Part shown: positions 40,432-49,250 of the stretch, one piece after another | Layout of the letters: every line of letters begins with the position of its first letter | Position numbering within the stretch: the stretch's first letter is position 1 | From: Marinococcus halophilus | Lineage (GTDB): Bacteria > Bacillota > Bacilli > Bacillales > Marinococcaceae | Length of the DNA stretch: 64,000 bases | Reading direction: 5' to 3' | Assembly (NCBI RefSeq): GCF_002265875.1 | Contig: NZ_NPFA01000007.1 | Span: 91,499 to 155,498 of the forward strand | Position numbers and translations under genes: made by a program | Notes under the pieces: generated by a model | What the model saw: the letters and a program-made list of their open reading frames with translations, nothing else | The model's database searches: none | Told to the model about the DNA's origin: nothing

Positions 40432-42162
40432 ATGTTGAAAATAGGAATTATAGCTCCTTATGAAGGCTTAAAGGAAGTAGCAACCAGGATTAGTGCTTCT
40501 CACCAGGAAGTAAGGATAAACGTAGAGTCAGCAGACCTGGAGGAGGCTGTGGAGCCGGCCCGGCGTCTGGAGGAGCTGGGTTATCATGTATTGATCAGCC
40601 GGGGAGGGACAGCGCAAATTCTGCGTGAACGGTCCTCTCTGCCCGTGGTGGAAATTGATGTTTCCGGCTACGATATTTTGCGCACGCTGCTTTTGTTCAA
40701 AGACTCGAAGGACCCTATAGAGCTGATTGGATTCCCCAATGTCTGCCATGGGGTGAATCAGGTGGCGGAGCTGCTTGGCATATCCATTTCCTATCAGGTT
40801 ATTCACAGCTCTCAAGAAGTGCAGCAGGCAGTAGAAAATGCCATCAGCCGGAATATTCAAGTTATCATTGGAGACACGGTAACTTTAACAACCGCCCGCC
40901 GTTTTGGACTGGAGGGAATCATGATCACCTCCGGGCCGGAGTCGGTGGAACAGGCTGTGGTTCAGGCTAAGGAAGTCGGGAGCGTGCTGCTTTACCAGGA
41001 AGCCATGAACACAAGCTATCACCATCTGCTGGAGCATCTACCGGAAAGTATTGCCCTTGTTAAAGAAACAGGAGAATTAATGTTTGCCAACCAGCCTTTT
41101 TTAAACCTGTTTCAATTAACATCACATGCAAGTAATTATGCTGATAAAAACGATATTTTACAGAGCTTACATCAAAAAATGCTGAATTACGCCTTCCTTC
41201 AGGAAAACTTTAGCATTAATGGACGCAGTGTAATTGCAGAAGGGGAATTTTTAGTTGAAGGAAAAGAAAGGCTTTATTTTCTGAAAATCAGTGATGAAAA
41301 CAGATACAGGGTGGAACAAAACGGTTTAGTTATTCAGCCGCTTCAGTCAGACATTGTCTCCTTTGGCCAAATTTCGACAGCTGATGAGCGGGTACGTTCC
41401 ATTGTGGAACGGGCGAAGAAGTTTACGGAATCCGTATACTTTCTCCAGGGTGAAAATGGTACAGGGAAGCGTTCCATTGCTGCTGCCCTGCATCATTATC
41501 GTAATAACTATATTGAAAATCAATGGGAAGTAATACTGGACAAAGATTTCGATGAAATGGCGATGAAGCGGCTCGAAGCGATGATTTTATCGGGGAACGG
41601 AACGTTTTACATGAAAAACTGGGAGGCACTTTCAGCTGAACGGCTGGAACAGCTTTTTGAGGCTGCCTTTGATTCTGTGGCGGTAATTATTTTTGCTGCT
41701 GCAGACACCAACCAACCTCTGCTTCAGGAAAAGTTTCAAAAGAAAAGCATCGTGCTTTCGCTTCCGCCTTTACGGGAGAGAATTGAGCATTTGCCTGAGT
41801 ATATACGCACCTTCATTGCCAGAAACAATTCAAAATACGGAAAACAGGTGGTGGGAGTGGAAAGCGGGCTTTTGCTGGAATGGAAATCCTCTCGCTGGCC
41901 TGGGAACTTGCACGAACTGCAGGAAATGGTTGAAATGGGAGTGAAAAATTCCGAAGGCCCGTACATTTCCAGGGAAGCCGTTCAAACTAATCCAGCATCC
42001 GCATATGGCGCCAGGGAACTGCTGGACCTGAATCAGTCACTGGATAACATCGAGAAGCAAGTGATCAACCTGGTGCTGCAGGAAGAAAACATGAACCAGA
42101 CCCGGGCGGCCCAAAGGCTGGATATTAACCGGTCCACGTTATGGCGCAAGCTTAAAGGCTGA
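40432..42162 (+). CDS. PrpR-like regulator with degenerate AAA domain
   Basis: A 576-residue protein with the layout of a sigma-54 activator. The PrpR_N sensor domain covers about residues 1-190, a PAS-like part about 200-300, an AAA-like part about 330-510, and a Fis-type helix-turn-helix the C-terminus (TRAAQRLDINRSTLWRKLK). The Walker A is intact (GENGTGKRS). The domain is shortened: the GAFTGA loop is missing, and the expected Walker B LFLDEI reads FYMKNW. It should therefore not open a sigma-54 promoter. It probably controls the upstream operon in another way, as TyrR does. Confidence 0.8.
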   Translation: MLKIGIIAPYEGLKEVATRISASHQEVRINVESADLEEAVEPARRLEELGYHVLISRGGTAQILRERSSLPVVEIDVSGYDILRTLLLFKDSKDPIELIGFPNVCHGVNQVAELLGISISYQVIHSSQEVQQAVENAISRNIQVIIGDTVTLTTARRFGLEGIMITSGPESVEQAVVQAKEVGSVLLYQEAMNTSYHHLLEHLPESIALVKETGELMFANQPFLNLFQLTSHASNYADKNDILQSLHQKMLNYAFLQENFSINGRSVIAEGEFLVEGKERLYFLKISDENRYRVEQNGLVIQPLQSDIVSFGQISTADERVRSIVERAKKFTESVYFLQGENGTGKRSIAAALHHYRNNYIENQWEVILDKDFDEMAMKRLEAMILSGNGTFYMKNWEALSAERLEQLFEAAFDSVAVIIFAAADTNQPLLQEKFQKKSIVLSLPPLRERIEHLPEYIRTFIARNNSKYGKQVVGVESGLLLEWKSSRWPGNLHELQEMVEMGVKNSEGPYISREAVQTNPASAYGARELLDLNQSLDNIEKQVINLVLQEENMNQTRAAQRLDINRSTLWRKLKG

Positions 42163-42194
42163 AAAATAAAATTCATATAATGAGAAATAGACAA

Positions 42195-42222
42195 GCACCT
42201 CCACCAATGGGGGTGTTTTTTC
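42195..42222 (+). terminator. terminator after the PrpR-like gene
   Basis: CACCTCCA pairs with TGGGGGTG, then six T. Confidence 0.75.
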
Positions 42223-42358
42223 TTATGGGAAAAAGCGTAAAGCCTTTTCCTTGCTTTAAAGCGGACTGTACGGGTTACACTGAATGCATCACTTCTCCAG
42301 GGATTGCAGAGAAGTGAAGATAAGAACAAACATATTAATGACAAGGTGGGACTCAGCT

Positions 42359-43393
42359 ATGAAAGCAAATATCATGTACGAAGCGGGCGACGTCCGCGTA
42401 GAAGACGTACCGAAGCCGCAGCTCGAGGAATCGACAGACAGCGTGTTGAAAGTCGTCGCTGCCTGTATCTGTGGAAGCGACCTGCATCCGTACCGCCATA
42501 TGCATGCCGATGAACAAGGCGGAGGCGAACCGATGGGCCACGAAGTGATCGGCCGAATCGAAGAAATGGGCTCTGGCGTGACGGACTTCAAGAAGGGGGA
42601 TCTCGTCGTGGTGCCATTTGCATATGGAGACAACACGTGCCCGTACTGCCAGGAAGGCCTGCAGACATCCTGTGTGAACGGCGGATTTATGAGCGGCTGC
42701 CAGGCCGAATACGTACGCATACCTCAGGCGCAGGGAAGCATGTTTAAGCTTCCGGACGAGATCGGTGATGATTCGCCGCTGCTTCCGTCCCTGCTGACGA
42801 TTTCGGATGTTTACGGCACCGGCTACCATGCCGCAGTCATGGGCGGCGTAAACGAAAACACCACCGTCACCGTAGTAGGCGACGGAGCCGTTGGACTGCT
42901 TGCGGTGCTGTCGGCGAAAAAGCTCGGAGCCCGAAAAATCATATTAATGGGGCGCCACAAGGAGCGTACCGACCTCGGAGTGGAATTCGGTGCCACCGAC
43001 GTTGTTTCCGAGCGTGGAGACGAAGGCATTGCCAAAGTCCACGAGTTGACGAATGGGGAAGGCACCCACGTCGTGCTGGAGTGTGTCGGGCTGATGCCGG
43101 CCTATGACATGAGCGTGGGCGTTGTCCGTCCCGGCGGCGTGATCAGCCGTGTGGGCGCGCCGCAGTACGAAGAGGCAGGGGTAGGCTTTGCGAGTCTCTT
43201 CAGGCACAATATTACGCTCACGGGAGGGCCCGCTCCGACACGTGCCTATATGGACGAACTGCTGCCGGACATTCTGGACGGCTCCCTCAATCCGGGCCGC
43301 GTGTTTGACGTCACGATGGGAATTGACGACGTTCCGGAAGGCTACCGGGCGATGAATGACCGCGAAGCACTTAAAGTACTGGTCAAACCGTAA
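42359..43393 (+). CDS. zinc-dependent alcohol dehydrogenase family protein
   Basis: A 344-residue medium-chain dehydrogenase. Catalytic zinc ligands are Cys in ACICGSDLH and His-Glu in GHEVIG. The structural-zinc lobe has three Cys (CPYCQEGLQTSC) and an Asp in place of the first Cys, a pattern known in a subfamily of these enzymes. The NAD site reads VVGDGAVGLLAVL near residue 172. The start is ATG 42359 behind AAGGTGG, not the open frame upstream. Substrate unknown. It lies alone between two terminators. Confidence 0.87.
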   Translation: MKANIMYEAGDVRVEDVPKPQLEESTDSVLKVVAACICGSDLHPYRHMHADEQGGGEPMGHEVIGRIEEMGSGVTDFKKGDLVVVPFAYGDNTCPYCQEGLQTSCVNGGFMSGCQAEYVRIPQAQGSMFKLPDEIGDDSPLLPSLLTISDVYGTGYHAAVMGGVNENTTVTVVGDGAVGLLAVLSAKKLGARKIILMGRHKERTDLGVEFGATDVVSERGDEGIAKVHELTNGEGTHVVLECVGLMPAYDMSVGVVRPGGVISRVGAPQYEEAGVGFASLFRHNITLTGGPAPTRAYMDELLPDILDGSLNPGRVFDVTMGIDDVPEGYRAMNDREALKVLVKP

Positions 43394-43397
43394 AATA

Positions 43398-43455
43398 TAT
43401 ATAAAAAGCAAAGGGAAAACACATCAAATTGTGTTTTCCCTTTGCTTTTTATATA
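43398..43455. terminator. very long terminator hairpin after the dehydrogenase gene
   Basis: A stem of about 24 pairs; the inner arms are AAAGGGAAAACACA and TGTGTTTTCCCTTT, loop TCAAAT. T-rich on the right, A-rich on the left, so it can work in both directions. Confidence 0.85.
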
Positions 43456-43589
43456 ATACGATAAGTGTGCCCGGATAACGTTTCAAACCGACAGCACAGA
43501 AAGAAAAGATACACCAATGTTCCCCATAAAAATAAGGGCATTAATTGCAAACGTTTTGCAGTAATATTTACCAGCAAAGGAGAGTATGT

Positions 43590-43808
43590 ATGGTTACCTT
43601 TTTATTGCTTTGTATAGCGCTTTCAGGCATTGGCCTATGGATGTACGGGCATAGGAAGCGTGCGCGAATGGCGGTGTTTACCGGAAGCCTGGGCGTGGCA
43701 GCTCCGCTGCTGTATGTCGCCGGAGGCGGACTGCTGCTGCCGCTTGCGCCGCTGCTGTCGCTCGGGGCTGTTTACTGGACAGTAAATAGAGCCGGCGGGA
43801 AGCGCTAA
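43590..43808 (+). CDS. small membrane protein
   Basis: A 72-residue protein with hydrophobic segments at about residues 1-18, 28-47 and 50-63, and a basic loop GHRKRARM. ATG 43590 follows AAAGGAG; the open frame starts earlier at 43545 but has no signal there. No family recognised. Confidence 0.55.
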   Translation: MVTFLLLCIALSGIGLWMYGHRKRARMAVFTGSLGVAAPLLYVAGGGLLLPLAPLLSLGAVYWTVNRAGGKR

Positions 43809-44281
43809 AACCTGTATGTAAAGCAGCCGCAGCAGCTAGCCGTGCTTTCTCTAATCGTTGCGGCAGTAGGAAAGAAAAGAAGCTTTATCATTTGCAGATA
43901 ATTTTCAAGTGTGCATTGTTGAAATTACATATGGACCTGTGAGAGTATATAAAAATACTGAGCAGTAAGTTCCACAGCCGGCTGGAAAATACTTTCATGC
44001 CCGCAGGTCCAAGCGTTGATTCGTACTGGCAAATTCCCTGCCCGGCCCCGGACAAATACATTGCAATCATTATTACGTTTACTTATCGTCTTCCGGGGTT
44101 ATATATAAAGATATTAGAGAACAGGCAGCGGAGTTGGCAGATGGGGGAAATGAAAGCAGGCATTCGCCGCAAAAATACAAGTATGGGGGCAGGACAAGCA
44201 CAAGAGCCATGGCGTCACTGAGTACTATCAAACGCATGGTTTCACTGGAGAAGCTTGTGCTATGGAAAGGGGTATTTTTTT

Positions 44282-44569
44282 ATGCAGGACCAATGCGAAA
44301 ATATTACGCTGGACGACATTATGTTAACGTGTGACGGATACTTACACATTATAATGGAAGGGGAGCGGTCGCTTCATTTGAAAGACAATGACGGCTTCCG
44401 CTATTACTACGATAAGAAAACCCAGTGGATTTATGCAGAGAACGGAAGGGGCGGATGGAATTTCCTCGATGTGGTGGAAAAGCCTCAAACCGCTTCCCAT
44501 AAAGGAGGCACCCTCCTCGAACGAGTGAAGCTGCGGCTGAAAAAGTGGAAATGGGCTTTTGATAATTAA
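44282..44569 (+). CDS. hypothetical small soluble protein
   Basis: A 95-residue protein with an aromatic-rich middle (FRYYYDKKTQWIYAENGRGGWNFL) that looks like beta strands, and a basic C-terminal helix (LLERVKLRLKKWKWAF). AAAGGGG lies nine bases before ATG 44282. No family recognised. The 470 bases upstream (43809-44281) show only short unconvincing open frames. Confidence 0.5.
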   Translation: MQDQCENITLDDIMLTCDGYLHIIMEGERSLHLKDNDGFRYYYDKKTQWIYAENGRGGWNFLDVVEKPQTASHKGGTLLERVKLRLKKWKWAFDN

Positions 44570-44599
44570 TGGCGCTCATGCTTATATGAGCTGAGTTAT

Positions 44600-44640
44600 A
44601 TGCAGAGACTCCGGATGAGGGGGCCTCTGCTTTTTTATTA
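44600..44640 (+). terminator. terminator after the small gene
   Basis: GCAGAG and CTCC pair with GGGG and CTCTGC, followed by six T. Confidence 0.65.
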
Positions 44641-44676
44641 TCAAAAAGCGGTCCCCATGCCGGAGACCGCTTCGTG
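44641..44676 (-). terminator. terminator of the alkaline phosphatase gene
   Basis: On the minus strand AAGCGGTCTCC pairs with GGGACCGCTT, followed by TTTTGATAAT. Confidence 0.75.
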
Positions 44677-44686
44677 GTAATTTTCG

Positions 44687-46027
44687 TTATTTCATCGCCT
44701 GCTGCATTGCGTCAAAGACTTCCGTGTTCTTCAAGTTTCCGGAGAATGCTTCTTCTCCCGGGCCTTCTGCATAAACGGTAATGTCTACAGCGGTGTGATC
44801 CGTGCTTGTCCAGTCAATGCCGGAACGTTCACTTAACACGTGGTTAAAGCCAAGCTCAAGCGATTCTGCTTCTTCCACCATGGTTTCTTCTTCGCCCGTC
44901 ATCGTCATGCCGGTATGCTCTTCAAATACTTCGGCAGGCTCCTCGTCGCCGAGAAGCACCTGCTCCTGCATCGCCGCTCCCGTCGCCTTTACGTTTTTCA
45001 GGACGGAAGGATGATTTTCTTCGGTGGCTTCGCTGGCGCTTCCACCCGTGTCGTGGTCACTCGCTACAACGACGAGCGTATCTTCATGCTCCTCCGAGTA
45101 AGCTGTCGCTTCTTCCACGGCCTTTTCGAAAGCTTCGGTATCAGACATCATCCATGCAGGGTCGTTGGCGTGGCCGGCCCAGTCAATCTGGCTGCCTTCC
45201 ACCATCAGGAAAAAGCCGTCTTCGTTCTGCGATAAATGGTCAATGGCCGAGGAGGTCATTTCGGAAAGGGACGGCTGCACCGGGCTCTGCTCCATGGAAG
45301 TGTTCATAGCGTCATCCGCAAACAATCCCATGATCCGGTCGCCTTCAGCTTCTTCCATCGCACGCTCGGTTTCTACATATTCAAAGCCGGCATCAATGGC
45401 TTTATCCACATAGTTTTCTCCGTCTTCCCGGATGCCGCCTTCAGATTCCGGCAGGAAGTGTTCACGTCCGCCGCCGTACATCAGGTCCAAATTTTCGTTT
45501 TCTGCCATCTGTTTCGCGATTTCTGTATAATTGTTCCGGTCTTCTACGTTAGAAGCAAAAACGGCCGGGGTCGCGTGAGTGATCGTCGATGTTGCGACAA
45601 GTCCAGTAGATTTGCCCATGTCAGCGGCGTTATCCAGAATGGAAGGCATTGTTTCGCCATCCGGCGTTGTGCTGATCATGCCGTTGTTAGTACGTTCACC
45701 AGTAGCATATGCGGTCCCCGCAGCGGCAGAGTCCGTAATAATAGAATCGGCAGAGGAAGTGTCCACTTTGCCGGTCGTCATGTCGCGTTCTTCCCATACC
45801 GGCTCTCCGTCTTTATAAAGACTGTAGTTTTTCGACACGCTGTCCGAAAACCCGTCTGGAACCATGAGGATGACGTTTTCCGCTTCCGTTTCTTCCGATG
45901 CCTGCTTCGAATTTTCCTTGGCTGCAGTGTCTGCATCATCGTTTTCCGACGCCGCGGCAGTACCAGCAATAAGGCTGCTGGCCCCGAGTAGTACAGCCGC
46001 TTTCGTTGAACGCTTCCACTTCTTCAT
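44687..46027 (-). CDS. alkaline phosphatase
   Basis: A 446-residue secreted phosphomonoesterase. Signal peptide about residues 1-26; a Glu/Asp/Lys-rich linker to about 48. The first metal Asp is in ILMVPDGFSD, the catalytic Ser in ITDSAAAGTAYATG, metal ligands in EGSQIDWAGHAND and VVASDHDTGG, and the last His in STDHTA. It hydrolyses phosphate esters outside the cell and needs zinc, which fits its place next to zinc genes. A PhoP box precedes it, so it should be induced by phosphate starvation. Confidence 0.9.
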   Translation of the reverse strand: MKKWKRSTKAAVLLGASSLIAGTAAASENDDADTAAKENSKQASEETEAENVILMVPDGFSDSVSKNYSLYKDGEPVWEERDMTTGKVDTSSADSIITDSAAAGTAYATGERTNNGMISTTPDGETMPSILDNAADMGKSTGLVATSTITHATPAVFASNVEDRNNYTEIAKQMAENENLDLMYGGGREHFLPESEGGIREDGENYVDKAIDAGFEYVETERAMEEAEGDRIMGLFADDAMNTSMEQSPVQPSLSEMTSSAIDHLSQNEDGFFLMVEGSQIDWAGHANDPAWMMSDTEAFEKAVEEATAYSEEHEDTLVVVASDHDTGGSASEATEENHPSVLKNVKATGAAMQEQVLLGDEEPAEVFEEHTGMTMTGEEETMVEEAESLELGFNHVLSERSGIDWTSTDHTAVDITVYAEGPGEEAFSGNLKNTEVFDAMQQAMK

Positions 46028-46075
46028 TCAATGACCCCCTATATGTTTGTAACCGTGGATAACTCCACGCCCCTT

Positions 46076-46129
46076 ACTATAAATAGAATTTATGAAGTGA
46101 ATGTTAGAGTCATTTAAACATCGTGTAAA
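46076..46129 (-). promoter_or_regulatory. PhoP box with five direct repeats, and -10 box
   Basis: On the minus strand TTTACA, TTTAAA, CTAACA, TTCATA and TATTTA lie exactly 11 bases apart (46124-46129, 46113-46118, 46102-46107, 46091-46096, 46080-46085). This is the TT(A/C/T)ACA-N5 repeat bound by Bacillus PhoP. The -10 box TATAGT lies at 46076-46081. Confidence 0.8.
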
Positions 46130-46193
46130 GGAAATAATGGAACCGGAGCCAAAAGCTTCATAATTAAATTGAATACAGTTTGCGCTGTCAATT

Positions 46194-46255
46194 AAACAAT
46201 TGTTTGACTGTTTGCTTAAATAGGTATAGGATTCAATTAAACAACCATTTAATTG
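46194..46255 (+). promoter_or_regulatory. cad operator and promoter
   Basis: The perfect palindrome AAACAATTGTTT (46194-46205) overlaps a -35 box TTGACT (46204-46209). A TAGGAT at 46227-46232 gives a 17-base spacer. A degenerate second copy (AAACAACCATTT) lies near 46240. The palindrome resembles ArsR/SmtB-family operators, so it is the likely CadC site. Confidence 0.6.
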
Positions 46256-46277
46256 TTAAATTGAAAGGAAGATCTTA

Positions 46278-46649
46278 ATGGCTAAAACAACGGAACAGTG
46301 TGATATATATTGCTACGACCCGGAAAAGGTGTCCCGTGTCCAGACACAGGTCGGGCAGGTGGATGCGCGGAGTGCCTCCCAGTGGTTTAAAGTGCTTGCC
46401 GACGAAACCCGTTACAAAGTAGCTTACGCCCTCAGCGTGGAAGGGGAGCTGTGCGGCTGTGACCTGGCAAATATTTTGGGAACCTCGACCGCCACCGTGT
46501 CGCATCATTTACGGATTCTGAAGCAGGCAGGTGCTGTCACCTACCGCCGCGAAGGGAAGCTGGTTTTCTATACTCTTTCCGGCAGCCAGATCTCTCACCT
46601 GCTCGGGGGCATGGAACCGGGAAGGGAGGAGACGTCAGTTGGCGTTTAA
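46278..46649 (+). CDS. cadC: CadC-type metal-sensing ArsR repressor
   Basis: A 123-residue ArsR/SmtB repressor that releases DNA when it binds Cd(II), Pb(II) or Zn(II). The CadC metal-site cysteines are present: C8 and C12 in the N-terminal CDIYCYDPEKVSR, and the pair in ELCGCDLA next to the recognition helix (GTSTATVSHHLRILKQAG). It is the first gene of an operon with cadA, whose start lies within its last codons. Ribosome binding site AAAGGAAG. Confidence 0.92.
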   Translation: MAKTTEQCDIYCYDPEKVSRVQTQVGQVDARSASQWFKVLADETRYKVAYALSVEGELCGCDLANILGTSTATVSHHLRILKQAGAVTYRREGKLVFYTLSGSQISHLLGGMEPGREETSVGV

Positions 46650-49194
46650 AGACGAGACCCTTGAACGAAAAACCACCGAAGAAGAAAAAAAGGAAGGATG
46701 CTCCTGCTGCAGCGAAGAAGAATCCAGCCGGCCGTCTGCTTCGCGTTCTTTTTCCATCCAGCTGACGCCGGTCGAAGAAACGTCCTGCTGCAGTTCAAAC
46801 GAGGAAGCCGAGAAGGACAGCTGCTGCACACCGGCCTCAACGACGGAAGAAGAAGAGGAAACGGAAGCTTTTGATGCCGGTGAAAATGCGTATACCTTCC
46901 AGGTAGAGGGGATGGACTGCCCCTCCTGTGCAGCGACGCTGCAGAAGGGCGTTTCGCGCCTGGCAGGTGTCCAGGAGGCAAAAGTACAGTACACTACCGG
47001 CAGTATGCAGGTATCCACGGATGGGACCGTGGCTCCGGCAGCGATTCAGCACACTGTGCAGCGGCTCGGGTACAGTACGCAGGTGCCGGCAGCGGATACA
47101 GGCGAGACCTATAATATTTACGGCATGGACTGCGGCTCCTGCGCGGCCACGGTGAATAAACATTTTGCGCAGCTCGACGGCGTGCGGGATGTGCAGGTGC
47201 ATTTTACGACAGGAAAAATGGTCATCGACCACCAGCTTTCCCGGGATACCGTGAAACGTGAGGTCGAGCGGCTTGGGTTTGAAGCGGCTCCTGTCACAGA
47301 AGAAGACTCTTCTTCCAGGCAGCCGGAGGCTTCCCCGCTCCGCGGAATGACGAACACAATTGTTTCCGGGGCGCTTCTGCTCGCCGGTATTGCCAGTTCA
47401 CTGACGCCGGCTCCGGCGCTCATTTCGATTCTTTTGTATCTTTCCGTTATTGTGGTCGGAGGCTACAAGCCGGCGAAAAGTGCCTATTATGCTATCAAAA
47501 GCCGGTCGCTTGATATGAATGTCCTCATGATGGGCGCCGCCATCGGCGCTCCGCTCATCGGAGAATATTTTGAAGGGGCCCTGGTCGTCTGGCTGTTTGC
47601 GCTGGGGAATGCGCTGCAGCAGTATTCCGTCGCGAAAACGCGCAAATCGATCAGCCATCTGATGGATCTGGCCCCGGCGGAAGCCTGGGTGAAAACAGGA
47701 GACACGTGGGTCCGGCGTCCGGTAGAGGAAGTCCGGATAGGACAGACGATGCTGATTAAGCCGGGAGAAAAAATTCCGCTGGACGGCACTATCCGCGCAG
47801 GCACCTCCATGATTGACCAGTCCCCGATTACCGGGGAGTCGCTTCCGATCGATAAAGCCTCCGGAGATACGGTATACGCCGGTACGCTGAATGACTATGG
47901 AAGCCTGGAGGTAGAAGTGACGGCACGACCGGAAAATACGACGCTTGCCAGAATCATTCATCTGGTGGAAGAGGCGCAGGAGCAGCAGGCGCCGACCCAG
48001 AGCTTTGTGGACCGGTTTGCGGCGATTTATACGCCGATCGTGTTTGCTGCTGCTATTGCGGTGATTGTGGTGCCGCCGGCCATTGGTTTTGGAGGCTGGT
48101 CCGACTGGGTGTACCGGGGCCTGGCGCTGCTTGTCGTAGCCTGCCCGTGTGCGCTTGTCATTTCAACGCCTGTCGCCATCGTTTCAGCCATCGGCAATGC
48201 GGCTAAGCAGGGCGTGCTGATTAAAGGCGGGGCCTTTCTTGAAGCCGCCGGTACACTGAATGCTCTGGCCTTTGACAAGACTGGGACGCTCACGGAAGGA
48301 AAACCGGTCGTGGAAAAAGTGTATGCGGCAGATGGCGACGCGGACCGGCTGCTGTCGGTGGCGTCGACCCTGGAGGCGTATTCGAACCATCCCATCGGGC
48401 GTGCCATTACAGCGTACGCCGGAGAACAGAAAGTGGCCTCCCGGGAAGGAACAAACTTTTATGCAGAGCCCGGGAAAGGGGTGGCCGGTACGATTGAAGG
48501 CAAATCGTATGCTGCCGGAAAGCCGGAGTGGCTGAAAGAGAAGGGCGTCCAGATAGAAAAATACGAAGAAGAAATCCAACAGCTTCAAAATGAAGGCATG
48601 ACTGTTGTGCTGGTCGGCGACGGGGAGAGTGTGCTGGGCTATGTAGGCGTAGCCGATAAAATCCGCCCGATGTCCTCGGGAGCAGTACAGTCGCTTCATA
48701 AAAACGGTATTCGCGAGTTGACCGTTCTTACCGGCGACAATGAAGGGACTGCCGCGAAAATTGCGGGCCAGGCAAACATTGATCGGTATATGGCCGGGCT
48801 GCTGCCGGAGGATAAGGCAAAAGCCGTACGCACCCTGCAGCAGGAAGGCCGGCGGGTCGGCATGATCGGAGACGGCATCAATGACGCTCCGGCGCTTGCC
48901 ACCGCCGATATCGGCATTGCCATGGGCGGTGCCGGGGCTGACACCTCGATGGAAGCGGCAGACATTGTCCTGATGGCGGACAACCTTGAAAAGCTTCCGT
49001 ATACGATCCGCCTCAGCCGGAAAGCGCTGCGCATTATTAAGCAGAATATCTGGTTTGCGGTGCTGATTAAAGTGGCTGCACTGGCGCTGATCGTGCCGGA
49101 CCTGCTGACGCTTTGGATGGCGGTGCTGAGCGATACCGGAGCCGCCCTTATCGTGGTGGCGAACAGCCTGAGGTTGTTCCGGCTGCGGGGATAG
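46639..49194 (+). CDS. cadA: CadA-type Cd2+/Zn2+-exporting P-type ATPase
   Basis: An 851-residue P1B-ATPase that pumps Cd2+, Zn2+ or Pb2+ out of the cell. The N-terminus (residues 1-64) has seven Cys, mostly as CC pairs in a Glu-rich stretch. Two heavy-metal domains follow (GMDCPSC at 91-97 and GMDCGSC near 168). Motifs in order: TGES, the membrane metal site ACPCALVIS, the phosphorylation site DKTGTLTEG, and GDGINDAPALA. The start is TTG 46639, eight bases after GGGAGGA and inside the end of cadC. The terminator follows directly. Confidence 0.93.
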   Translation: MAFKDETLERKTTEEEKKEGCSCCSEEESSRPSASRSFSIQLTPVEETSCCSSNEEAEKDSCCTPASTTEEEEETEAFDAGENAYTFQVEGMDCPSCAATLQKGVSRLAGVQEAKVQYTTGSMQVSTDGTVAPAAIQHTVQRLGYSTQVPAADTGETYNIYGMDCGSCAATVNKHFAQLDGVRDVQVHFTTGKMVIDHQLSRDTVKREVERLGFEAAPVTEEDSSSRQPEASPLRGMTNTIVSGALLLAGIASSLTPAPALISILLYLSVIVVGGYKPAKSAYYAIKSRSLDMNVLMMGAAIGAPLIGEYFEGALVVWLFALGNALQQYSVAKTRKSISHLMDLAPAEAWVKTGDTWVRRPVEEVRIGQTMLIKPGEKIPLDGTIRAGTSMIDQSPITGESLPIDKASGDTVYAGTLNDYGSLEVEVTARPENTTLARIIHLVEEAQEQQAPTQSFVDRFAAIYTPIVFAAAIAVIVVPPAIGFGGWSDWVYRGLALLVVACPCALVISTPVAIVSAIGNAAKQGVLIKGGAFLEAAGTLNALAFDKTGTLTEGKPVVEKVYAADGDADRLLSVASTLEAYSNHPIGRAITAYAGEQKVASREGTNFYAEPGKGVAGTIEGKSYAAGKPEWLKEKGVQIEKYEEEIQQLQNEGMTVVLVGDGESVLGYVGVADKIRPMSSGAVQSLHKNGIRELTVLTGDNEGTAAKIAGQANIDRYMAGLLPEDKAKAVRTLQQEGRRVGMIGDGINDAPALATADIGIAMGGAGADTSMEAADIVLMADNLEKLPYTIRLSRKALRIIKQNIWFAVLIKVAALALIVPDLLTLWMAVLSDTGAALIVVANSLRLFRLRG

Positions 49195-49213
49195 CTCGCC
49201 GCGATATAAATGT

Positions 49214-49246
49214 AAAAGCCAGACGGGCGACCCGTCTGGCTTTTTG
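49214..49246. terminator. bidirectional terminator between cadA and znuA
   Basis: AAAAGCCAGACGGG pairs with CCCGTCTGGCTTTT across CGA. Confidence 0.88.
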
Positions 49247-49250
49247 CTGT

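Noticed and set aside
42600-42720. Apparent loss of a structural zinc ligand in the alcohol dehydrogenase.
   Set aside because: Asp in place of the first Cys occurs in a known subfamily of these enzymes, so it is not unusual.
44134-44334. 66-codon open frame before the gene at 44282.
   Set aside because: It overlaps the better supported gene in another frame and has no start signal of quality.
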